Part shown: positions 1 to 12,878 of the stretch, piece by piece | Layout of the letters: each line of letters opens with the position of its first letter | How positions within the stretch are numbered: position 1 is the first letter of the stretch | Assembly: GCA_036937835.1 (NCBI GenBank) | Contig: CM072879.1 | Location: 12,951,001-13,015,000, forward strand | Direction of reading: 5' to 3' | Length of the DNA stretch: 64,000 nt | Origin: Pampus argenteus | Taxonomy: Eukaryota; Chordata; Actinopteri; Scombriformes; Stromateidae | The notes under the pieces: generated by a model | Told to the model about the DNA's origin: nothing | Database searches by the model: none | Seen by the model: the letters and a program-made list of their open reading frames with translations, nothing else | Position numbers and translations under genes: made by a program

Positions 1-324
1 TTTTAAATCAACAGATGGACTTTTCCCAAAAGGCTCAGAAAAGATGCAGTGCATTAAGAAAGCAACAATCAGTCAGTGACTACATAGTGCCATGGCTGCT
101 GCACCAAAAATTCAACTTGTACATTGTAGCTTTGAGCCTATGCAGTGCAAGCTCCTGCTACTGTGGATAACTGAATAATTACAGTATGTGGTATTAAAGC
201 TACCATGTTTTCGTTATGTGTCGTAACAATACTTAATACAGTTGTGGCACTATCTATTATGACAGATTGAAGCTTGGAGTTATAGTGCAACAGTAATCTG
301 TCATGCTATTAACTTTATCTTACT
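1..324 (-). other. tshz1: tshz1 3' UTR, truncated by window edge
   Basis: Sequence just downstream of the tshz1 stop codon. No minus-strand AATAAA or ATTAAA signal is visible here, so the transcript probably continues past the left edge of the window. The stretch is unique and AT-rich, with no other coding evidence. Confidence 0.7.
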
Positions 325-3300
325 TCATTGTTTATCAAACTTTGCCATCTCTTTCACAAAGATGAGATGGTCCTCTGGTGACTTTCCATGTGTTTTGCAA
401 AGGTGCAATTTTATTGCATGTTTGCTCATGAAGGTCCGATTGCACAGTTTGCAGTGATATATTGAGCCAGTGTCTTCATCTGTAAATCCAGATGAAGTGA
501 ATGTACTGTCCTCTATTCTGCTGACGGCTTGCTGCTCTATTAAATCTATGGAAAGCTTTGAGAGGTCCTTTAGGGTGAACCCAAGGTGGGTCTCCAAATG
601 GTGAATGTAGGAGGAGGGAGTCCTGAACTGGGACGCACAGTCACTGCACAAAAACAGAGGTTGGCCAGAGTCCATATTTTTTAGGAACTTTGTGCCTCCT
701 GTCCGCTTTAACTGGTATTTGACATTGGCCAGCCAATGTGAGATAGTAGTCATGGAGAGACCAGTGAATTTACAGATGTGGACCCGTTCCTGGGGTCCCA
801 AGTCACTTATTACAAACTTTCCCTCAGGAGTCTCCTTAAGACTAGAGACAAACTGGGCCTGAAGAATCAAGAGGTGCTGGGGATTCCAGTTTGACTGTCG
901 GCCTTTCCGTCTCTGGATGGGAGACAGCTCCTCCAAGCCATCTTCAAACGTACAGCCATCAATGTCAGATTTTTCAGAGATGGAAGATGGGGTTGTAGAC
1001 TTTGGTGTCAAATGGCCAGTCAGATTTTTTACCATGTCTGAAATATCCATCAATGCATTCTCTCGTAGCGGTGGAGATGAAGACTGAGAGAAATTTTTGA
1101 AAGCTGGTTTGCTGTTTATGCTGTTGTTGTTGTTTGGTGTAGTAGAAGTACTCTTAGCTGTACTTCCATTGGTGTTTTTAGATTTTGTCAAGTCCATCGG
1201 CTGATCATCGTCATCATTGTGGTACTGAGTGGCAGGCTCTGCTTGCTTAATCTGAGCTGAGTTGCTATTGATCTTATAAAGCATCGCAAAGGGGTCTATG
1301 AAGGGGGTGGCCACTTTTGAAGCTTTCCCCAAGTGGTTGTTCATGATAGACTGCAAAGCGCTGAGAGGGTTGACAAGTGGTTGTTCAGGCGAGTGATCAG
1401 TGATGATGGCCAGGTTATTGCAGCCGTTGCTTACAGGCTTTTTTGGTGAATCAACTTCACTCTTTATCTGTGTATCTACTTTACTCTCCATCTCTTCGCC
1501 ATCTTTGCCTCTCGACTCAGTCTGGTCCTCTACTGCAGTACTTTTCACTGTATTTGATAGCTTTTCTGGATTGGATGAAGTCTGTTTGTCCTTAGCATTT
1601 GGCAATGGAGATTTTGCAGACCTGCACTTATTCTCTAAGGGTTTTTCCTCTTTTTCATTTTTTACTGAACTTTTTCCTGTCACTTTCTCCACTAGCTTCT
1701 CCATGGCCAGCACATTGTTCTTGTGGCTTGGAGGTGGAGAGGGGCTATTTGGCGAATGAATCAGACTGCCTATATCAGAGGACAGCATCTTCAAACTGTT
1801 GCTGCTGAATAAAGGCTGAACTTGTGCACATGAAGGCAGGGTAGACTTCAAAGACCCATGGAGCTGGTAGGCAGCATGAATGCTGGGGTATCCACCCCAG
1901 GTTGGTGTGCCTGTCTGTGCCTTGCTGATTGCACTTGAAACTGTGTTCTCTAAAGACTTTAAGATGTCCAGGCCACCTTTAGGCGTCTCCTCCAAGTCTT
2001 CTTCTCTCAGATATTGGTAAGACCTAGCCTTTCCAGGTTTGTCAGATTTTTCAGGAGCGTCTTCCCTCTCTTCTTTTATTTTTTTCTCTAGTTCCATTGT
2101 TTCTATATGCTCTTCTTCTGCCTCTTCATCCTTTTCTTCATTGTTTTCGTCAGGGCTACCTGGCTGCAATGGGGAGTCAGGCTTCCCATTTGGGGCTGGA
2201 AGTCTTGTGGTAGTCGGTGGCAGAGGAATCGACTGAATTTTTTCCTCAATAACAGGATCAAAGACTAACTGCTTACCCTTTTTAGAGGCTGAATTGGTTA
2301 CTTTAAGAAAGTGTCCAGTGACCATCATGTGGGCTGTCAGTTGTTGCAAGGTGTCATGTGAACTGCCACATTCCATGCATTTAAGAATTTGTGCCTTGCG
2401 TGCCTCAAATTGCCAAGTATAACTGGCACCGTTTTGGTAACCATATCGATTGTTAGGAGTGACATAGGGATTGGCCAATTTTTGGTCTTTAGGGGTCTCT
2501 CCCAGGAGTATGCCAGATGAGACAGACTCTGGGGAGCTCGGGGACATCAAGTCTTGAAATGCTCTTTTTTTGGTTGGGGGCACTAGTTTAGAGGTGAGGG
2601 CTGGCATTGGTTCTTTTAGAGGCACTTTTTGATAGTGTTTTGTTTTAATCATATGAACACTAAGGTCTTGCAAAGATTCAAAAGAATGGCCACAGTACAT
2701 ACATTTAAGAACTTTCTGGGCGTCTTCCTTGCCCTCCATCTCAAGCAGGGAACGTTTGCGTGGCTTAGACCACTTCTTGCCTCGATCATCCTCAGTATCC
2801 TTATTGTCGTCACGGTAGTGGCCCGTCTCATTCATATGTACTGTCAGGCCCACCAAAGTGTCATAAGCTGCACTACAGTCCTTGCACCTGAACTTGCTGG
2901 CACCGGTAAACACAGGTCCATAGAGCTTATTGTTCTGCCTGTAGAGCTGCACGGTGCTGAAAAGGCTAGGTTCAGGAAGGAGTTGGTAAGGAGTGTGCTG
3001 TAGGGTTTTGGCCAACGCTGCCTGGTGCCAGTCATAGGCTAATCCTGCTGTGTTGCCAGAGCATACACTGGTGCCACTGTGGCTGTTGCTTGATACCGTT
3101 CTTGTGGTGGTACTGCTGGTGGTAATATCAGTAGTAGCTGAGGCGTTGCTAGTGCTACATCTGTTCTTCAACGGGATGTTACCCTGGCTGTGGAACCCAT
3201 TGCTCCTTTTGTGATTGCTCCCATTGTTGTTGTTGGTACCTGTGATGTTGTTCCCTTGTTGACTTTTTAGCATGTCCAATGCAATGCTGGACCAGGAGGC

Positions 3301-3665
3301 ATCAGAGATCAGGTTTGCATAGACGGCTTTCATTTTTGCCAAACTGTCCTGCAGTGAGAGGCCATTAATAGACTCGGTGCTCTCCCCTAGCTTCTCTTCT
3401 ACCTTTTCTTGACCATCACTGAAGGACGATGTTGTCTTAAGATCCACCAGCTGATCACTGGTGGTACTGAGTGGAGAGGCGTACCCAGCATCTGGGTTAG
3501 TGCCATTGCTAAGTGGAGAGTTTTGGCAGCTATAGCGATCTCTTCCATCCTCGTCATCATTGAACAGATAGTCTGCGTCTTGACCATCAAGAGAAAGGCC
3601 ATCATCCTGCAGATGTTCATCTTCATCAATCTTGTCCACTTTAAATTCATCTTCAGGCCCATAAG
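325..3665 (-). CDS. tshz1: Teashirt zinc finger homeobox 1, large exon 2 (residues 14-1126)
   Basis: Nuclear transcription factor of the teashirt family; known members act mainly as repressors in patterning, including branchial-arch, ear and forebrain tissues in vertebrates. The minus-strand frame opens at a splice acceptor (TTATTTTTCAG, AG at 3667-3666) and runs to TGA at 327-325. Numbering the joined 1126-aa product, I see a conserved N-terminal block near 115-139, a Ser/Thr/Asn-rich linker near 147-220, and three wide-spaced C2H2 fingers (C-x2-C-x12-H-x5-H) at 272-296, 333-357 and 441-465. An acidic stretch follows near 515-545, then a CtBP-type motif PMDLTK at 836-841, an atypical homeodomain at about 933-1003 (ends HWLANVKYQLKRTG), and two C-terminal C2H2 fingers at 1018-1040 and 1083-1106. 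The N-terminal DEHLQDDGLSLD and the AGYASPLS block match TSHZ1 rather than TSHZ2 or TSHZ3 as I recall them. The product is slightly longer than human TSHZ1 (about 1077 aa). The frame is intact. An ATG-only or GTG start inside this exon would be wrong, because coding enters from exon 1 in phase 1. Confidence 0.96.
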
Positions 3666-4927
3666 CTGAAAAATAAGAACACAGTGGGGGAAAATGACAT
3701 TAGATATTATTTTTTTTATATTTATATTTGACACAATAGAATGAAACCATTCATGCACCTACTCTATGATGGTGGTGGGTGAGATAATCTGGGAGAGATT
3801 TCATGTCAATAGTCCCAATCGAGGACACAGGTTTGCATTAATAAAGTGGAAAACATCCATATCTTGACAATGACAAATAGTCATCTTCACTGCACTGCCG
3901 AAAGAAGCTACACTACAGCTCAGCAAGGGTGGAGACCATGAGATGAGCTCCAGGGATGTTTCCGCTTAGTTGGAAAATCAGAAAACAAGCAAAATTTCAT
4001 ATTATGCAGCAACAACTCCTCAGAATTGATGATACTTATTAATCATGTGGTGTAATCCGTTACTTTACATTTGAAATTAAGAGATTCGTGTCTCTTCACA
4101 ATTGTGAAATATGTCTTGATGATCTGATTCATTCACAGCATATACAGAGAAGCAATGATGAATTAATAAGATTTACTGCATATAAGCACACATTTCAGTA
4201 TTTTAATCAAATGTAAAACCCTTTTCTTTATCACCAAATTGAAATGCCAGAACAGCCTACAGTCTCACAGACATATTCACTATTTATTTCACTGCTTTAT
4301 TCTTCCAAAATGGCACACATACTATGGATTCACAAGTAAGAGATAGTAGAGGAAATTGCCAGCTGCCTCAGCCTTGCCAAGCCATGGTTGGCTGCAGTCA
4401 ACTTGGCATCGGCTGTGGAAGTCCTCACAGCATGATGCTAGGAAACGGCCAGTGGACATGACAAGCTGTGTTGTTACTGCCTATGCTCCCCGAGTACTCA
4501 CTGCATCAAGTGTGCCATTTTAAAAGAAGAAGAAATTTATACAATCAAAGGAAAATGGCGACCATATCTCAATAACTGTCTGCCTGCAAAATACTATTTG
4601 TCAAAGATTAAAAATTAAAAGTATTAATTGGAGCACTATAAAATAAATAACATATTACAGAGAGTCAGGGGAAGTGAAAAATAGAGGGTTAAATGTGCTA
4701 AGGCAGCTCCCCCAATCCATCCCTCGTAAGATGCTTGTCTGAGGTGCCAGAATCAGTCTCCAGTGAGGAGGCAGATGTGCTGTCAGCTTCAAACAGCATG
4801 TAGCTCTCTATCCCATAATCGGAATGGACATAATACCTGATGTTTGTGAGGTGCCAGTTACTGCTGCCTGGGAAAAGCTGGAGGTTCAACAGCTGCAACT
4901 CTCTGCCTTGTGTGTGTGCATGTGTGT

Positions 4928-4976
4928 GAGAGAGAGATAGAGATAGATAGATAGATAGATAGATAGAGATAGAGAT

Positions 4977-5032
<56 letters not shown>
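4928..5032. repeat. Compound (GA)n/(GATA)n microsatellite, about 105 bp
   Basis: A GA run is interrupted by GATA units at about 4946-4982 and then continues as uninterrupted GA for about 50 bp. Longest purine-only microsatellite in the window, inside tshz1 intron 1 about 1.3 kb upstream of the large exon. Confidence 0.95.
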
Positions 5033-5036
<4 letters not shown>

Positions 5037-6057
5037 TACATGCTCAGGTGTGCTGCATTAAGATGTAATTGACATCCTTCTTCTAGTTCATTAAACGGTT
5101 TCTGTGTTAGTTTTGCTCTTAACTGTAAACTCTTAATAATTAATTCAATTTACTTGAGTAATCCACTAAATTCTAAGATTTGCCGATGCAGCTAAACAGA
5201 GTTGTTGCATCCTGCCTCATCCTCCTAACATAAATGTGGCCCATCGTATTGAAATAAATGTAAAACTGAATCCATTCAAAGTCAATGTGGTGAGAGTAGT
5301 TAAAGACAAAGCAGCTCAGCTAACGAAGTAAGAGACCTGACAGCACTACAAACACACACACACATTCACACACAGAAAGCACACCAACATTAAATTCTAG
5401 TCTTTCCCTGCTATCCACCGTATGTTGCCTTGACAGGCATCAGTGTCAAGAGTGTGTCAGTGTCAGCCCGAGGTGTCAGTGTCCACGCAAACAAGACCGA
5501 GAAGAGGTGGGAGGGGAAAGTAACAACAACAAACACAAGTCAGCCATTTTTTTCTCCCCCTTGCTTGAGTCTCCTCCTTCACCATCTGTGTCAGAAAATC
5601 TGCGGGTGCCACCGCCGGCTAATAAGGCAATCAGAGATGGAAAAGATGCTGACACGGCGGCTTTCGAGCGTCACTCAGAACAAAAGAGGAAGAGGAGAGG
5701 GAGGGAGAGAGGGATAGGGTGGGGATTAAAATGGGGGTGGAGGGGAGGAGGGGTGGAAGGTGTCTGTTGTGGTTGTCAGTCAAAAATGTAAGCCCACTTT
5801 GTGCTGTCAGGGTGGATAGGGAAAAGAAGGGAAGTTTTGAAAAGAGAGGAGAAAAGATGTGTTTAGACCAGCGAACAAGAGGTGTGTGTATGCGTGTGTG
5901 TGTGCGTGCGTATGCATATCTGACAGAAACAACATAGCAGGGAAACGAGTTAAACAGATCCAACAATCTACATATGAGATATCAGGAGAGAGAGAAAGTA
6001 GGGAAATTTTTTGCTGTGCATGCTACTTTGTAGGACTATGTGCGATAGGTCTGATCA

Positions 6058-6061
<4 letters not shown>

Positions 6062-6092
<31 letters not shown>
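6062..6092. repeat. (TG)n microsatellite
   Basis: Uninterrupted TG run of 31 bp in tshz1 intron 1. Smaller CA arrays follow at about 6253-6273 and 6446-6472. Confidence 0.95.
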
Positions 6093-6093
<1 letters not shown>

Positions 6094-6445
6094 AAGTGTC
6101 ACTGTGTGTCAAGTGCAAGCAGGGATGCACTGTGGCTGTTGGGGGGAAAGCGAAGCCATCTGCGTCTGGAGAGGAGCCTGTCACTATTGTGCCCATAGTC
6201 CAGGATTTCCTGCTGCAGACAGGTGACACCACAGTAGGACATCCCCCAGTTACACGCACACACACACACACACCTCTTTCCCCCAAACTACATCACTACA
6301 TCCCTCTCCCAGGGCAGGAAGCTGTGTGAGGTCCACACATGCAAACACACTTACAATATGGTTACTGACTAAAATGTGTCTAATCAGAGTATCCAAAGGC
6401 ACAGTATAAAAAACATTTCAAATGACACCAAACGATTGCCTGGAG

Positions 6446-6472
<27 letters not shown>
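6446..6472. repeat. (CA)n microsatellite
   Basis: Uninterrupted CA run of 27 bp in tshz1 intron 1. Confidence 0.9.
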
Positions 6473-6476
<4 letters not shown>

Positions 6477-6684
6477 TAAATTTTCAAGTATACTTTTGGC
6501 TACCTAAATATTATATGCCTTCATTATCATCACTAAAACAGTAACATTTGGCTGGTGTCAGACATCCTGACCAGGTCTGAGTGTGACATGACACCGGTAC
6601 AATCGACACAACTGTTCATTCACACCCACACGAAGCACACACTTTCCCTTCTTCATTTATTCATGTTGTCTTGGAGAAGAGGGC

Positions 6685-6930
6685 AATCCTGGCTCTCATT
6701 TGCAGTGCTAATGTCCAATTCCGCCAGCTTTCACCCTGCTGATTTACCTTGCATGGCCAAGCGCTGTATTCGGAGCGGGGCGGCCGGCGAGCCTCCCTCG
6801 CACCGTTTAGCGGCCCTTCAAAATGGGAGCTCTGGCATGGCAGTCTTATTTCTCTCCCCCGTTTCGCTTTGTCACCGGCCTCTCCATTCCCTGCCACTCA
6901 CCTCTGATGGCTTTGGACAGGCCTGATCAG
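6685..6930. promoter_or_regulatory. Intronic CpG-rich block, candidate regulatory element
   Basis: A sudden rise in GC and CpG content in otherwise AT-rich intron, centred on a GGGGCGG GC box at 6777-6783 and surrounding GCGC, CGGCCGGCG and CCGTTT motifs. Free of simple repeats. Could be an intronic enhancer or minor promoter; conservation is not testable here. Confidence 0.3.
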
Positions 6931-9900
6931 TGTGTGTCATTGACCTGTACGGCATGCATGAATGTGTGTGTGTGTTTCAGCAGAGAGAAGGCTGTAAATA
7001 AAATGACATTATTATTTCCTCTGTCCTATCATGTAGAAAAGCCAATTATGGTAATGCTTGGTATGTCAGGCAATCTCTGTCTCTCTCTACTCTCCCCCGT
7101 CTGCTTCATTCCTGCTATTTTTTTTCTATCTCTGGGTTAGTCGTGGCTGTGGTTTCACAGAAGCCGACACTTTCCTTGGACTACTTTGTGGACGGTGCAC
7201 ACTGAGGCACGCTGGCAGAGACCAACAGTCTCCTCTCAGCATGAAGACAACCAAAACTAAAAGAGCTTTTTATAAAATTCAGCTTCAAGAGTCAAAATGA
7301 TCACATTGTAATCCATATCCTACAAAAATGAAGCTACGCACACTGTAAACTCCTCAGATCAATGTAGGTTTGTTTTGTTATATTAGTCACAAAATCTCTT
7401 ACACAGACTTTGTCAATCATAAAACAATTTCATCTTAAAACAATCATTTTGTAAAGTGATGAAAGCAACTTTGCACGGCTAAATAATGCCGCATGTTTTA
7501 CATCGCTTCCACCTTGCAGGACAGTACAAAGCTATGTAGCCAAGTGTTGCCAGGGATACTGCGTACAAGCCATAATTTGACCCGTAGCTTGCTTGACCAG
7601 ACATGTAAAAGCCTACCTACAGTAACAAGCCCCCGGCTCCACCCTCCCCTACCCGCATGGAAGAGTCCACCATATGGCACAATAGCTCCCGGGCTTCTAA
7701 TAACTTGTGCATCGTACAAATCCACCTTCTCAGCTCCCACAACTCTTCTGGTTGTAAAACAATACAGGCCAGTGCTATAGTCTGCTTTTCATGTTGTTAC
7801 TGCGTATATGCAAACTACATTTTGAATTGCACTTTTTCCTCTCTTACTGCATAGATTCAATCATGAGTGTTACAAAGATCTGTCTACTTTCTAATACATT
7901 TATATGAAATGAGAGATAAATGATTATTTTTCTAAATGTTTGACTGTCCACAGGGCTTTCACACGTGTCTCAAGTAATTTGCAATTACTCAAACTCATGT
8001 TAAGCTAATAGCCTTTTTAAATGTTCATATAGACAGTGCATTTTACCTCTGGCTTAGCTTCATTAGGACTATATGTGCGAATAAGAAAGACAGAATAGAT
8101 CAATGTTGAAAGAAAGAACTAAATCTGAAGAGTTGCAGCTATTATTTTCCTCTAAAATGCTAAAGCATTTCCAGTTATTTCTTGAATTGCTTTGCCAGTT
8201 TCTCTTCTTATTCTTTTCTTCATTTTCTTTCTTTTTCTGTGCCTGTTTTTTCAGAGCTCCCATGAGCCAGTTTTGACACGCCATGACAGCGATGGTGGTC
8301 TATAAATCACCTTTTCCTTGGACTGTCAGTGGATGCTTGTTGGGAGATGAAACAACAGCCATTAGATCATCGGCACCACAGATTCCAGCTCTTTCTGCTT
8401 GACTGTGCCAACCCCCCCACACCCAACAATCGAACATTACTCTAGTGCTGCACAACCATCTGGTTTGTTTTCAGGCAAAGTACAGATAAGGCATTACTAA
8501 TGCTAATTAAAGATGATGTGGCTGAGATTTACTCAAACAATGCCAAGCACTGATTCAGTTTAGGTTGTATCAGACAGATTCATTAAATATATGTTGTAAA
8601 GTATTGTTGATTTCCTTATTATAAGATGTTCTGCATGAGCTGCAGTGTTTAGATTGAAGTTTATAGTTATCAGATTTAAATCTCCATATAACGTATATAA
8701 TCTTCTGTTATAATTGTACTCTTTTGGAATATGTACACATCTTTAATTAAGGTTGGCTGTTACTTGACAGTTAGGTGTTCTGTTTAAATCTAGAAAGAAT
8801 GAACGAGCTTAAAAAAAATAACAAGGTTTCATCCTTTCTTCATAGACGGCATCTTTTGAATTCACCTGCATTGCCCCTGACAGTGGAGCTTACCCCGACT
8901 AAACAACAGCTGCTCCCATCGCCTAGCAACAACCAGTTGATGGATGACCCCAAAGATGGATAATTACCATAAATCACTATGGTTGTGTGGAGAATAGAAG
9001 CAGAAAATCATTGTAAGAAAGAAACAAGCTGAACCACAGTTTAAACTGGTGATGTTGCCTGGTTTTTAGGTTAATTTAGCCTCTCCTCTGTAAAAAGCAG
9101 TTGGTAGATTCTCCCTTGATGATGACTGAGAAGTTCAGAAAAATCAAAAACACCATTGGATCTGTCTGTAAGGGTTGTTTTTTTTCCGGAGCACTTCTTG
9201 AGACTGGCCAGTGTTTCAGATAGCAGGAGACTGTATGAATAGAGACTGTAAAATGAAACCTGATGAAATGACTCATGGGACAAAACCTGTCCTGAAGGAG
9301 CAGTGACAAAGAAAACAAAGTGGGCAGAGGAAGGAAGAAAGGAAACAGCGAAGAATGAATGATGGCAACAATGATGAGTTTAGTGCTACGAGGAGGGGTG
9401 GAGAGGTGGGGGAGAAGACGCAAGGAGAGGAAGTGTGTGTACAGTCTGCACGTACATGTACATTTATGCACTGTGTGAGTGTGTGCAAGCGTGACAGAGG
9501 TAGACGGAGATTACAGAGAGACGAGAATAAAAAAAGAAGAAAATGAGAGGGCACAGGGCCAAAACAGGGTCACAACCTAACCAGTTCGGTCTAGCCGAGT
9601 CCGGTTGCACAATAAGCCATCAATCAACCTTCTCTGCGCTGTCAGCTCTCCCCTCAATTCACAGAGGCCATCCACTTTGTACACTGCTGAGGAACAAAAC
9701 AGAGAAGGAAAGAGAGACAGAGGGGGAGAAAAAAAATACATGCACACATGTAGGCGCACACACACTTCTGTGAATCAAATCCTTTACTCTCTGTGGGAAG
9801 GAAGCACTCTAAAGACTCGGTCACACCAGAAACAGCAAAATTTATCTGCTTGTGTTTACTAAATATGCATGTCTAGAAGTTTGGTGACGTAGTGACTACT

Positions 9901-11099
9901 TGCAGAGCTAGTTGGTAAACTACTGTAGCTGCTGAGATAATCACTCACATGTTACTGGTCACAATAGTTCTGAGAGCTAATGGGACAATAACTTCATTGA
10001 AATGATGTGTTCATACCAATGTCTGACTCATATTTGTCTGTAGACCATTCCTCTTTCGTGAAGCAGTTTAAACTCTGACAGAGGAGGTTAAATAAAAGTT
10101 AATGGTACAACAAAGCTGAAAAGCTGCATATGCTTTTGGATGCTCCAGCACTTTGTTCACACAAACAGCTTCCTTTCAGATAGCTTACTATTAATCAATG
10201 GTGCAACTTTGCATGTCAAAGTTCACCAAAGTCAGATGTGAAAAATGAATTTCACCCCGGGAATTACATTGGAATGAAGTGATTTTTTTTGCAAAATGGC
10301 CATTTTCAAATGATGGTGTAAACAGATTTTAAAACTGTAATATGTTTGATTTAAAACAGCAGGATACCACATGCAGTCATAAGCTTTTGTCTTTCTGGAT
10401 CAAAACATTCCACCACCTCCTCTGCATCCTTATTTACTCGACGCTGCAGCATTCAAAAACAGCCCAAACACCAGATCTGCAACACAAGCCTGTATACTAG
10501 AATGCAGAGGTTTTTGTGAGACCTCACTTTTATCCCTTTCCCCAACATGCACAAAGACAGACAAAGAAATCATAACTATAAAGTTACTTCAGGGAAATTA
10601 ATTAGAACCGCAAAACTTCAAGGCAGGAAGCTACTCAGGACAACCAAACATCCCCATTTTGTGCTTTTAACTGCGTATCACCAGGGAATTTCCAGCAATT
10701 GTACACCATCAAAACTGTTATCCTTTATGCATCGCCACATTTTGCATGCCGAAGTGACAAGGTAGTACTGAAATCTGGCACTCCATTAAACAAGGCTCTA
10801 CTGTTTTATTTCAACACTAGTTTAAGATTTAAAGTGTGATGAATAGCACACATGCATAACAAAAAATATAACAAAAACATAAAACAGTTTTGAGTGTGTA
10901 TGTGTGCTTGCTTGCAGGGTTTTTTTTCCTTTCCTGATGGCCATGGCAATAAACTGACAAAAGAAGAAATGATAGGAGGGAGGAGGGATTAGGGGTTGAA
11001 AAAGGGTCTCTAGAGAAAGTCAGTAAATTATGTACTGGGCTCTTAGAAGTGGACTAGTATCAGTAGCCATCTCACTCTAATCGTGTGCGACTATGCATG

Positions 11100-11101
<2 letters not shown>

Positions 11102-11140
<39 letters not shown>
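11102..11140. repeat. (TG)n microsatellite
   Basis: Uninterrupted TG run of 39 bp in tshz1 intron 1. Shorter TG tracts recur at about 11520-11540 and 11620-11670. Confidence 0.95.
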
Positions 11141-11142
<2 letters not shown>

Positions 11143-12279
11143 AATGGCCATGAACAGCCTCACAGTCGCAGAGAGAGGCAGGAAGAGAGGAAGCAATCCT
11201 TCAACAGAGCACAATATCAGACTGCGGACAGACTGCGGACAGACAACGAACGGCTGGAAGATCCTGGAAACGAGAGAAATGTCTGCCTCCCTCACATTTC
11301 AGCTCCTAACGCCGCCTCCCAAAGTGCCCTCCATCTAACACTAACACACACACATAAATGGCACCATAACTCTATATCCGCAATCAATCTCCGCTATGAA
11401 GACACATCCATCTTCAGTAATGTTAATGGGAGGGTTTTGGGGGTTGGAGGGGTGGAGGACAGGGGTAAAACAGAGGGTACGTGACTGCACAGCTGACCTC
11501 AGAGCAGTGTGAGGTAATGTGGGCTGTGTGTGTGTGTGAGAGAGAGAAAGAAAAGAGAAAAAGGAGCTATGGAGCATTTCTGAGTACATGTTAGTGTATT
11601 TGTCTGCATGTCAGGAGGTCAGGTGTGTGTGTGTGTGTACTGGGAGTGTGTGTTGGTGTGTGTGTGTATGGGAGAGAGACTGATGGCTGTCAGCTTGCAT
11701 CTGGCAGAGAAAATAAATTAGGCTTATGAAGACAAATGAACGGGCTATGGAAAGAGTAAATGGGGGTGGAGGGGGATCATGAAAGAGAGGAAGGGGGAGA
11801 GAGGAAAGGGAGACATAATGAAGGAGAAGAGAGGGATATTGTGCGTATGTGGTGGCATGGATATGAAAGGAAGGAGATGGAGCGGTGTTGCCAACTAAGA
11901 GTTCCTTTCGGCAGCCAGTGACCGTTCATTAAGAAGGACGGGCACACAGACAGGCCTGCTGTTGGCAACAGGAGAAGCTTTGGCTACATCTTGTCTGGCT
12001 GCAAGGGAAACATATATGTGGGTGTATGTGTGGGTATGTGTGTGTTTGTAGGTCTGTTGCCAGGATGTTAAAATCCAGAAAATATATTTTTTTTGCCTCA
12101 GATGTGTGTTTAACAAGACTTTTGTTTTTTTTCCACTGGCAAAAAAGAAGCTTTTAAAGCAACAAAGCATCTTGGATCATGGGTTTGTATCTGTGCTTGA
12201 CGTGCCTCTCAGTGTGTGTTTCCTCTGCTTGTGTGTTGATGTCAGCGTGTATCCATGTGTGTTCCATCTCCGTAGATTT

Positions 12280-12520
12280 GTCAGTGTCTATCCCATGACA
12301 CACTCCCCTCGTTGCGAGAGGAGGAGAGCTCTCGGGGGGCTTTGTCACGCGGCGGTCTGTTCTTTTCCTGAGGCCTGGCGCCCCTCATTTGATAAATGAC
12401 ACATGTCATTCTGTCAGCCCCTGCCATCCGGGCTGGGAGGCCCCAAGCTGATGTATGGCCGCCCAGGCTAAAGGAAATCAGAGTGTTTTGGCAGCGCCCT
12501 GAGAACATGGCCTCTTACAA
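12280..12520. promoter_or_regulatory. Intronic GC-rich block with TALE-homeodomain sites
   Basis: Repeat-free GC-rich island between microsatellites. It holds TGACACATGTCA at 12397-12408, an inverted pair of TGACA half-sites two bases apart, and CTGTCA at 12411-12416. This arrangement is typical of MEIS/TGIF-class binding. Regulatory role is inferred. Confidence 0.35.
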
Positions 12521-12822
12521 GGGGTATGTGTCTACAGTTGCAAGTGTGTGCGTGTGCGCGTGTGTGTGTAAGTGTTTGTGCCTGTCTGTGATACTGAGTG
12601 CATGTTTAATTGTGTGTGTATGTGCCTATTAGTGCGTGTGTTCGTGTGTATGCTCTCAACCTGTCAGGCAGACGGGCAGAGGGAGACAAATCATCGCCAT
12701 GGCCGCCCCAGCTGTTCCCCAAATTTGGTGCGAGGAGGAGAGCGAGGGAAAAAAAATCCTGTCGTTTGAGTTTTAAACGGCTGATGCTTCCCAGAAACGG
12801 GAATGAGTGAGAGGACAAGTGG

Positions 12823-12823
<1 letters not shown>

Positions 12824-12873
<50 letters not shown>

Positions 12874-12878
12874 ACACA
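12824..12878. repeat. (CA)n microsatellite
   Basis: CA run of 55 bp with one TA interruption near 12869, in tshz1 intron 1. Confidence 0.95.

Noticed and set aside
1400..1759. Plus-strand open frames inside the tshz1 large exon (also at 2629-3003 and 3409-3669)
   Set aside because: Antisense shadows of the tshz1 coding frame.
5859..6329. 156-codon plus-strand open frame with CVCVCV repeats
   Set aside because: Translation of TG and CA microsatellites in the tshz1 intron.
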